From contig JAIPAN010000011.1 of the NCBI GenBank assembly GCA_021740025.1, forward strand, positions 1-11,569: a stretch of 11,569 bases of DNA, read 5' to 3'. Positions 6,725 through 11,569 of this stretch are shown here, piece after piece; position 1 is the stretch's first letter; every line of letters starts with the position of its first letter. This DNA comes from Sphingobacteriaceae bacterium. GTDB taxonomy: Bacteria; Bacteroidota; Bacteroidia; Sphingobacteriales; Sphingobacteriaceae. A program made the position numbers and the translations under genes. The notes beneath the pieces are model-generated. The model made no database searches and had not been told where the DNA came from. It worked only from the letters and a program-made list of their open reading frames with translations.

Positions 6725-7057
6725 TTAGGCCAATTCTTTTCGTTGAACTTCATGCCCAATTTCTTCAGATAAGTATTCGTTGTATATTTTTTGAGTTTTA
6801 ATTTTCGGATCAAACATTGATCCTATACCGCATACCAACCAGGTGGGTGATAGGCCAAATTCTTTAGATAGACATTGAATTTTTTCTACTGTGATGTCAT
6901 TATCACCATTCTCCATTCTAAAATATCCCACTTGAGTAATATTTAAAATTTTTGCCATATCCTTTTGGGTGAACTTCAGCAACACTCTTAATTCTTTTAA
7001 ACGTAAACTTCTAAGTTTTTTTTGGTACCTGGTGTTAGGAGATTTAATGGCTTCCAT
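6725..7057 (-). CDS. XRE/Cro-family DNA-binding regulator
   Basis: A 110-residue protein with a single Cro/C1-type helix-turn-helix domain at about 20-75. The core reads FTQKDMAKILNITQVGYFRMENG (29-51), with Gln31 and the second helix ILNITQVGYFRME as the recognition unit, then PTWLVCGIGSMF (71-82), a tail common in Bacteroidota regulators of this type. A basic N-terminal arm (residues 5-25) and a short acidic-basic C-terminus follow no known domain; there is no peptidase, kinase or toxin domain and no toxin partner gene next to it. It probably represses or activates nearby genes, and an inverted repeat directly before its start could be its autoregulatory site. It is followed on the same strand by the DUF3050 gene after 83 bases, so it may influence that gene. 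Target genes are not known. Confidence 0.88.
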   Translation of the reverse strand: MEAIKSPNTRYQKKLRSLRLKELRVLLKFTQKDMAKILNITQVGYFRMENGDNDITVEKIQCLSKEFGLSPTWLVCGIGSMFDPKIKTQKIYNEYLSEEIGHEVQRKELA

Positions 7058-7105
7058 AGTTATATTGGTTTTAGATTATATACCATATAACTACATAGTA
7101 TAGTT
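7057..7105. repeat. Inverted repeat, candidate operator of the XRE regulator
   Basis: TAGTTATA at 7057-7064 is repeated in inverted form as TATAACTA at 7086-7093; allowing one bulged base, the match extends inward to GG/CC (7067-7068 and 7083-7084). A third TAGTT half-site is at 7101-7105, making a second inverted pair with 7089-7093. The array begins at the start codon of the XRE gene and covers its presumed promoter, a typical place for an autoregulatory site. No clear -7 box is recognised here. Confidence 0.4.
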
Positions 7106-7161
7106 TAAAATTGTTCTCAAAAGAAAATAAATTTCAACATTATCTAAAAAATAACTAAAAA

Positions 7162-8145
7162 CTATTTAGGTTGATTTTTAACTCCTAAATTTTTTCTAAA
7201 GCGCAATAATTGAGGTTTGGCAATTTTAATACTTCTTTTTGATAGTTCAATGCTTGCATTCAATTCAAAACCAATTAATATGATGAGTGAATTGATATAC
7301 ATCCAAATCATCATTACAATGAGTGTACCTATCGAACCATAAAGTTTATTATACGTACTAAAATTATTGATGTAGTAAGCAAAACCTATAAAGGTTAAAA
7401 TGGCTAGAACAGTTGCTAGCCAAGAGCCTGGACTTAAAAATTTCCATTTTTTACGAGTGGCTGGGCCATATTTATATAACATTGATATGGTTATGAAATA
7501 GAGTACAGTAAGTGTTGTCCATCGAGCTATTTCTACCACCAATAGTAAAAAATACCTATTAATACCCAATTTGATAAGCAATAGGCCAGCTAAATATTCG
7601 CCGAAGGTAATAATGCCTAAACCAAAAATGAGTGCAAAAACAATCATAAAGGTTAGGATAGTGGCAACTATACGCTGTTTCCACCACGATCTGTTTTCGT
7701 TTACCAACGAAGCTTTGTTAAAGGCTATCATGAGTTTGTGTACACCATTGGTAGCAAAAAATAGGGCGAAAAAGAAACCAAATGAAAGCAATTTGGCATT
7801 TTGATTGCGCACAATATCTTCTAGAGTTGTTTGTACAGCTAAAAATGCATTTTTGGGCAATACCATTTGCATTAAACTGAGTAGCTGCTCTTGGAAATCT
7901 GAAATGGGTATGTAGGGTATGAGCGTAAATAAAAAAATGATTCCCGGGAAAATAGCCAGCATAAACGTATAGGCCAAGGAAGATGCTCTATTTACCAGCG
8001 ATTCTTTACCTAATTCTTTGAAGAAAAAACCTGCAACCGTATACAAAGGCAATGGTTTAAAGCCAGGCAATATCAATACCTTGGTCCATTCTATAAAAAG
8101 GAAGTAGGGTTTAAATCGTAAAAGCCAACGGTGTAAGGCATTCAT
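7162..8145 (-). CDS. YihY/virulence factor BrkB family membrane protein
   Basis: Inner-membrane protein of the YihY/BrkB family, whose function is unsettled; the old name ribonuclease BN was an error and should not be transferred. The 327-residue length fits. About six hydrophobic segments are visible, near 55-79, 118-140, 157-181, 199-222, 239-262 and 268-293. Family signatures include the RASSLAYTFMLAIFPGI segment (53-69), YKYGP followed by a tryptophan and PGS (224-241), and YGSIGTLIVMMIWMYINSLIILIGFELNA (269-297). The N-terminus is predicted cytosolic and the C-terminal tail is basic. It is the last gene of the PASTA-rhodanese-MltG-thioesterase operon; its ATG overlaps the upstream stop by one base (TAATG), so translation is likely coupled. 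I see no clear hairpin terminator after its stop. Confidence 0.9.
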   Translation of the reverse strand: MNALHRWLLRFKPYFLFIEWTKVLILPGFKPLPLYTVAGFFFKELGKESLVNRASSLAYTFMLAIFPGIIFLFTLIPYIPISDFQEQLLSLMQMVLPKNAFLAVQTTLEDIVRNQNAKLLSFGFFFALFFATNGVHKLMIAFNKASLVNENRSWWKQRIVATILTFMIVFALIFGLGIITFGEYLAGLLLIKLGINRYFLLLVVEIARWTTLTVLYFITISMLYKYGPATRKKWKFLSPGSWLATVLAILTFIGFAYYINNFSTYNKLYGSIGTLIVMMIWMYINSLIILIGFELNASIELSKRSIKIAKPQLLRFRKNLGVKNQPK

Positions 8146-8552
8146 TAATTAAAAAACGGCTTTACTTTGTTCAAAAATTCTTCGGATGGATGACAAGGCT
8201 TATTTTTTGCCATATCTACAAAAACAAGGGTAGTTTCACCTATATTAATGAGGTCTTCTTGTTCATTATATAACTCGTAGTTGAAGTGAATACGTATACC
8301 TGGCATCTTTTCAATAATTACTTTTACGGTAATTTCTTGGTCGTAGAGGGCTGGTTTAATGTATTTGCATTTTAGCTCCAATACGGGCATCATAATGCCC
8401 GAGGCCTCCATAGATTCGTAGGTCATGCCCAAGCTGCGCAAAAGTTCTACACGACCCACTTCGTAAAATTGGGCATAGTTTCCGTAGTACATATAGCCCA
8501 TTTGGTCTGTTTCGCCGTAGCGTACGCGTATTTTGGTAGAATGAATGAGCAT
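8145..8552 (-). CDS. Acyl-CoA thioesterase, YbgC / 4HBT family
   Basis: Single hotdog-fold domain of 135 residues, the standard size for the YbgC and 4-hydroxybenzoyl-CoA thioesterase families, which hydrolyse acyl-CoA esters in the cytosol. The N-terminal signature RYGETDQMGYMYYGNYAQFYE (11-31) contains the catalytic aspartate, Asp16, followed by QMG and the helix with a conserved Asn-Tyr pair. The remaining sequence forms the expected beta-sheet, with GETTLVFVD (105-113) near the end. Substrate chain length cannot be deduced. In proteobacteria the homologue sits with tol-pal envelope genes; here it lies between mltG and the YihY-family gene, sharing one base with each neighbour (TAATG at both ends), so it is part of one operon. 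An envelope-lipid role is only suggested by this context. Confidence 0.9.
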   Translation of the reverse strand: MLIHSTKIRVRYGETDQMGYMYYGNYAQFYEVGRVELLRSLGMTYESMEASGIMMPVLELKCKYIKPALYDQEITVKVIIEKMPGIRIHFNYELYNEQEDLINIGETTLVFVDMAKNKPCHPSEEFLNKVKPFFN

Positions 8553-9604
8553 TATTTCTTTATATTTCTATCGTTTAGGGCTTGCTGAAATCGTTTGGCA
8601 TTAGCCAGGTGTTCACTTAAACTGCTAGCAAAATTATGGGTGCCAGAAAAATCTTCTTTGGCACACATATAAATGTAATTATGGTTTTTAGCGTTCAAAA
8701 CGGCATCAATAGCGGCAATACTGGGCATAGTAATAGGCCCTGGAGGCAAACCGGTGTGTATATAGGTATTGTACGGAGATTCTTTACGCAAATGTTTGTT
8801 CAATACTCTTCGTATGCTAAAATCTTTGTTAGCGAAAATCACTGTAGGGTCGGCCTCTAATTTTATTCCACGCTGCAATCTATTTAAATATAAGCCGGCA
8901 ATAATGGGCATTTCGCGGTCAACCAATGCTTCTGAATCTACAATAGAGGCTAAAACGCTTACTTCTGCGGGACTCAAGTTTAATTTTTTGGCTTTGGCTA
9001 GTCGTTCTTCGTTCCAAAATTGCTCGTAGTTTTCAAACATTTTGGTGAAAAACGTTTTTGCATCGGTATTCCAATAAAATTCATAGCTATTTGGAATAAA
9101 TAAGCTGTACACATTGTTTGTAGTAAAACCGTAGGCCTGCACAAACTCGGTAGAATCAAGTAATTTGCTCATAGAAAGGCTATCGGCTTCCAATTTTTTC
9201 GAAACCATGCCCACAAAATTTTCTTTTAATCGGATGTTTTGAAAGTACAGTTTTACGGGTTCTTGGTTACCCGATTTCAGCATATTAATTAAGCGCCGGT
9301 TGCTCATGCCCGCAGAAAGACGGTATTTGCCGGGTTTAATTTTTTTACCGAAGTTCATTTTTTCTGCTGCCCATGTAAAGCTTGCCGTATCTTTTAAGAG
9401 TTCTTGTTTTTGTATGATGGTCAGTAGGTCTGCATAAGTAGATCCAGTAGGAATATAAAGGTATTCGGCTCGTTCGCTTACGTTGCCACCTATAAATCTC
9501 CAAACATATTTGCCGGTGGTTATGCCTCCAATAAGGAGTATAAAAGCAATAAACGCTAGTATTAGTTTAAAGCTCGATTTATTTTTTGTCGATTTTTTGC
9601 TCAT
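8552..9604 (-). CDS. mltG: Endolytic murein transglycosylase MltG (YceG family)
   Basis: Inner-membrane lytic transglycosylase that cleaves nascent peptidoglycan strands and so limits glycan chain length. The 350-residue protein has a basic N-terminus, one membrane anchor (about 13-31), a LysM-like region (about 48-112) and the YceG catalytic domain. Signatures are LSPAEVSVLASIVDSEA (210-226), AGLYLNRLQRGIKLEADPTVIFA (236-258), SPYNTYIHTGLPPGPITMPS (276-295) and FSGTHNFASSLSEH (319-332). In E. coli the active-site stretch reads IVEKE; here it is IVDSE, so one of the two glutamates is Asp223 and the other is kept as Glu225. The ATG follows the rhodanese stop after 3 bases and its stop overlaps the thioesterase start by one base. 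It is encoded with a PASTA protein and opposite ddl, consistent with peptidoglycan work. Confidence 0.94.
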   Translation of the reverse strand: MSKKSTKNKSSFKLILAFIAFILLIGGITTGKYVWRFIGGNVSERAEYLYIPTGSTYADLLTIIQKQELLKDTASFTWAAEKMNFGKKIKPGKYRLSAGMSNRRLINMLKSGNQEPVKLYFQNIRLKENFVGMVSKKLEADSLSMSKLLDSTEFVQAYGFTTNNVYSLFIPNSYEFYWNTDAKTFFTKMFENYEQFWNEERLAKAKKLNLSPAEVSVLASIVDSEALVDREMPIIAGLYLNRLQRGIKLEADPTVIFANKDFSIRRVLNKHLRKESPYNTYIHTGLPPGPITMPSIAAIDAVLNAKNHNYIYMCAKEDFSGTHNFASSLSEHLANAKRFQQALNDRNIKK

Positions 9605-9607
9605 AAA

Positions 9608-9916
9608 TTAGCTACCTTGAACATGTTTTTGCCAGCCCAATAGGCCGTCTTTTAAGTTAATAACGTTTTTAAATCCGGCTGCTTCTAAAACACTGCAAGC
9701 CGTTAAACTTCGAATGCCTCGTTGGCAAATAACCACGATTTCTTCTTCTGGATCAATTTCTAAGTCTTCAATACTCTGTATCAAATGGCCCAAGGGGATA
9801 TTTTCTCCACCAATATTAAAGCTGTGAAACTCTAATTCCTCACGTACATCAAGCAGCATAGGACTTTGCCCCGCTTGTAATTTTGCGTGTAATTCGCTTG
9901 CAGAAATACTATTCAT
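9608..9916 (-). CDS. Single-domain rhodanese-like sulfurtransferase
   Basis: A 102-residue protein consisting of one rhodanese domain and nothing else; such proteins carry sulfane sulfur as a cysteine persulfide. The active-site loop CQRGIRS (64-70) has the catalytic Cys64 and the CxxGxRS pattern typical of active GlpE-like enzymes. Other marks are LLDVREELEF (21-30), the HSFNIGGENIPLG segment (31-43), where many relatives read HxxGAxNIPL, and the C-terminal GFKNVINLKDGLLGW (81-95). No signal peptide or membrane segment is visible, so it should be cytosolic. It is inserted between two envelope genes: the ATG overlaps the PASTA gene stop by one base (TAATG) and mltG follows after 3 bases. Sulfur acceptor and link to the cell wall are unknown. 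Confidence 0.93.
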   Translation of the reverse strand: MNSISASELHAKLQAGQSPMLLDVREELEFHSFNIGGENIPLGHLIQSIEDLEIDPEEEIVVICQRGIRSLTACSVLEAAGFKNVINLKDGLLGWQKHVQGS

Positions 9917-10680
9917 TAATTACCTCCGAGTACTAAATCAACGCTGCTACCAATGGGAACTTTACTCAACGAATCGCTTAGAGCCGGACTTTGTTTACTA
10001 ATTTTTAAGTTGATAGTATCTCTAGAAGAACCCTGAAAACTAATTATTCCCACTTTTAAGGAGGAACCTGATAAAGCCATACGGGCTTCGTCAAGGGTTA
10101 AGCCAACCAAATCAGGAATATCAACCTCACTAGCGCCTAATCCATCGCCAAGCACTAAATTTACAACAGAACCTTTCGGAATTTCGTCGCCAGCTTGTAG
10201 CGCTCGGCCTCTAAATAAAAACTGCAACACTACATCTTTGGCCACATCCGAAACATAAGTCGTGTCGCCCACTTTTAAGCCAAAATTGCTCAAGGTAGCC
10301 TCGGCCTCTAAATAGGTTTTATTGCTCAATTCCGGAAAACGCACAATGGGCGAAAGGCGGGTTATTACAGTTAAATAAATGGTTCTATTGAGTTTTACGT
10401 TGGTATTCGGATCTGGGTCTTGTTCAATTACAATACCTGCGGCCTGGTTGGGCTGGTATACCGAATCTATTTGGTAGCGAAAGCCTTGCGATTCTAAAAC
10501 CTGTATGGCACTCTCAATAGTTAAACCTTTTAATTTGGGTACAGCAACACCTTCGCCGTGGTGGGTGTAAAATCGTAAGCTATAAAAGGTAATGAGTAGG
10601 AAAGCAACAAGCACAGCTAAGGCCCAGTAGAAATTAGTACGAAACGTTTTAGTGGTTAAATAGCCGAAGAAATTGCCCAT
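9916..10680 (-). CDS. PASTA-domain membrane protein, no kinase domain
   Basis: A 254-residue protein with a short cytosolic N-terminus, one membrane helix at about 17-37, and an extracytoplasmic part made of three PASTA domains at about 44-107, 112-178 and 186-252. Each repeat shows the normal pattern, for example VPKLKGLTIESAIQVLESQGF (47-67) and IPDLVGLTLDEARMAL (188-203), ending in LGDG or LGGN. PASTA domains bind peptidoglycan or act in cell-wall synthesis enzymes; in Firmicutes and Actinobacteria they are fused to Ser/Thr kinases or penicillin-binding proteins, but here there is neither. This kinase-free form is common in Bacteroidota near ddl. It is the first gene of the minus-strand operon and diverges from ddl across a 108-base shared intergenic region, suggesting a structural or scaffolding role in wall synthesis. 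Partner unknown. Confidence 0.92.
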   Translation of the reverse strand: MGNFFGYLTTKTFRTNFYWALAVLVAFLLITFYSLRFYTHHGEGVAVPKLKGLTIESAIQVLESQGFRYQIDSVYQPNQAAGIVIEQDPDPNTNVKLNRTIYLTVITRLSPIVRFPELSNKTYLEAEATLSNFGLKVGDTTYVSDVAKDVVLQFLFRGRALQAGDEIPKGSVVNLVLGDGLGASEVDIPDLVGLTLDEARMALSGSSLKVGIISFQGSSRDTINLKISKQSPALSDSLSKVPIGSSVDLVLGGN

Positions 10681-10699
10681 GTGTTTTTGATTATACGCT

Positions 10700-10717
10700 A
10701 ATTTGATTTCAAATTTA
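10700..10717 (-). promoter_or_regulatory. PASTA-operon -7 box overlapped by a palindrome
   Basis: The minus strand reads TAAATTTG (10717-10710), an exact TAnnTTTG, 29 bases before the PASTA gene ATG. It is overlapped by a palindrome with perfect 7-base arms, AATTTGA (10700-10706) and TCAAATT (10709-10715), spaced by 2 bases. A protein bound there would block this promoter. No -33 TTG is seen. Confidence 0.4.
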
Positions 10718-10775
10718 ATCGAAAATTAAGGAAATAGGAAGTTTAATCTTGCTAAATAGCTTCGCAATTTTACCC

Positions 10776-10783
10776 TATATTTG
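10776..10783 (+). promoter_or_regulatory. Candidate -7 box of ddl promoter
   Basis: TATATTTG matches TAnnTTTG exactly and ends 5 bases before the ddl ATG, predicting a transcript that starts at or next to the start codon. A TTG at 10749-10751 is 24 bases upstream, too far for a standard -33 element. A small palindrome, GCTA-AA-TAGC (10751-10760), lies between them. Confidence 0.55.
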
Positions 10784-10788
10784 AACAT

Positions 10789-11569
10789 ATGAAGAAAACC
10801 ATTGCCCTTATTACCGGCGGATTCACTGGCGAATCTGTAATTTCCTTAAAAAGTGCCGCTCAAATTGAGCAGAATTTAGATGCCGCTAAGTTTGTGGTCT
10901 ACAAAATTATCATCAGCCCTGAATCGTGGTATTATGAAGCCAATGGGCAAGTGTTTGAGGTTGATAAAAATGATTTCAGCTTGGTAGTAGGGGGTAAAAA
11001 AATACTTTTTGATGCAGTGTTTGTTGGTTTACACGGTTCGCCTGGTGAAGATGGTAAGCTGCAAGGTTATTTTGACATATTGGACATTCCCTACACCAGT
11101 TGCGATGCACTAACTTCTGCAATTAGCATGAATAAGGGTTATACCAAGGCCATTGTAGCCGATATTCCGAATTTATACGTGGCTAAATCGTGCCAATTTT
11201 TTGCCGATAAGGCAGAAAATACGACCCTTATTGAGCAAAATTTAAAGTTACCTTATTTCGTAAAACCCAATAATGGAGGAAGTAGCATTGGTATGAGTAA
11301 AGTAAATGCCACTGCCGAATTGCCTCAAGCCCTAACATCGGCCTTTAAAGTAGATAGCCAAGTGCTTGTAGAAGAGTTTATTAAAGGTAGAGAGTTTACC
11401 ATTGGTGTTTATCTTGGTAAAAACGACATTCAGGTATTACCTGCTACCGAAATCATTTCTTCCAAAGAGTTCTTCGATTTTGAAGCCAAATATACACCCG
11501 GCGTTTCCGAAGAAATTACCCCTGGCCGCATGAACCAAGAAGAAAAAGATAGGGTAGAAGAGATAGTGA
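10789..11569 (+). CDS. ddl: D-alanine--D-alanine ligase, 3' end cut off by window edge
   Basis: ATP-grasp enzyme that joins two D-alanines for peptidoglycan precursors in the cytosol. The first 260 codons are visible and open to the window edge. Signatures are the N-terminal GGFTGESVISLKSA (10-23) with the conserved Glu15, HGSPGEDGKLQGYFDILDIPYT (82-103), the ATP-grasp loop KPNNGGSSIGMSKV (159-172), VEEFIKGREFTIGVYL (194-209), and FDFEAKYTPG (229-238) of the omega loop, where the AKY lysine and tyrosine expected in D-Ala-D-Ala ligases are present rather than the changes of D-lactate-type ligases. The distal metal-binding C-terminus lies outside. The ATG follows a TATATTTG box by 5 bases and has no Shine-Dalgarno sequence. 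It diverges from the PASTA-rhodanese-mltG operon. Confidence 0.95.
   Translation, partial: MKKTIALITGGFTGESVISLKSAAQIEQNLDAAKFVVYKIIISPESWYYEANGQVFEVDKNDFSLVVGGKKILFDAVFVGLHGSPGEDGKLQGYFDILDIPYTSCDALTSAISMNKGYTKAIVADIPNLYVAKSCQFFADKAENTTLIEQNLKLPYFVKPNNGGSSIGMSKVNATAELPQALTSAFKVDSQVLVEEFIKGREFTIGVYLGKNDIQVLPATEIISSKEFFDFEAKYTPGVSEEITPGRMNQEEKDRVEEIV

Noticed and set aside
6725..7057. Antitoxin of a toxin-antitoxin pair or a phage repressor within a prophage
   Set aside because: No toxin-like partner, integrase or phage gene is next to it; both neighbours are ordinary chromosomal genes.
7162..8145. Ribonuclease BN annotation for the YihY-family gene
   Set aside because: That name came from a mistaken gene assignment; true RNase BN is a metallo-beta-lactamase protein, while this is a multi-pass membrane protein.
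8636..9029. Plus-strand open frames within mltG
   Set aside because: Shadows of mltG, whose own frame shows clear family motifs along its length.
1..11569. CRISPR array, tRNA or rRNA gene, insertion sequence, riboswitch
   Set aside because: No direct repeat arrays, transposase genes, terminal inverted repeats or cloverleaf-like sequences were seen; intergenic space is too small for most of these.

Overview
The window is an ordinary-looking, gene-dense, AT-rich chromosomal segment from a member of the Bacteroidota. The evidence is: no Shine-Dalgarno sequences before the starts, several exact copies of the Bacteroidota primary sigma factor -7 box (TAnnTTTG) upstream of genes, and family members typical of the phylum (stand-alone PASTA membrane protein divergent from ddl, DUF3050 protein, ELGR variant of LysA). 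I cannot name the genus. No RNA gene, mobile element, CRISPR array or prophage is visible, and no gap between genes exceeds about 110 bases.

Layout. (1) Positions 2-946 (+): 3' part of lysA, meeting tail to tail a glutaryl-CoA dehydrogenase gene (947-2140, -) with no base between the stop codons. (2) A 98-base divergent region (2141-2238) serves that gene and folB (+), which overlaps a FAD-dependent D-2-hydroxyacid dehydrogenase of the GlcD type (2600-4003, +). (3) A conserved 436-residue protein of unknown function (4034-5344, +) interlocks by 4 bases with the convergent yajQ (-). (4) Upstream of yajQ lie a DUF3050 heme-oxygenase-fold protein and a small XRE/Cro-type regulator, both on the minus strand. 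(5) A tight minus-strand operon, read from 10680 down to 7162, encodes PASTA protein, rhodanese, MltG, YbgC-like thioesterase and YihY-like membrane protein; three of four junctions are TAATG. (6) ddl starts divergently at 10789 and runs off the window.

Functional logic. The right third is centred on the cell envelope: Ddl makes D-Ala-D-Ala, MltG cuts nascent glycan, and the PASTA protein probably senses or binds peptidoglycan. The left part holds amino-acid, acyl-CoA and folate metabolism without an obvious single pathway.

The most interesting points are: -7 boxes ending only 4-5 bases before the ATG of three genes (looser versions before two more), which predicts leaderless mRNAs; a full candidate diiron ligand set in the DUF3050 protein, with the same 32-residue Glu-to-His spacing I recall for CADD; the uncharacterised 436-residue protein; and an inverted repeat that may be the operator of the XRE regulator. 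I found no clear new defence or mobile system.
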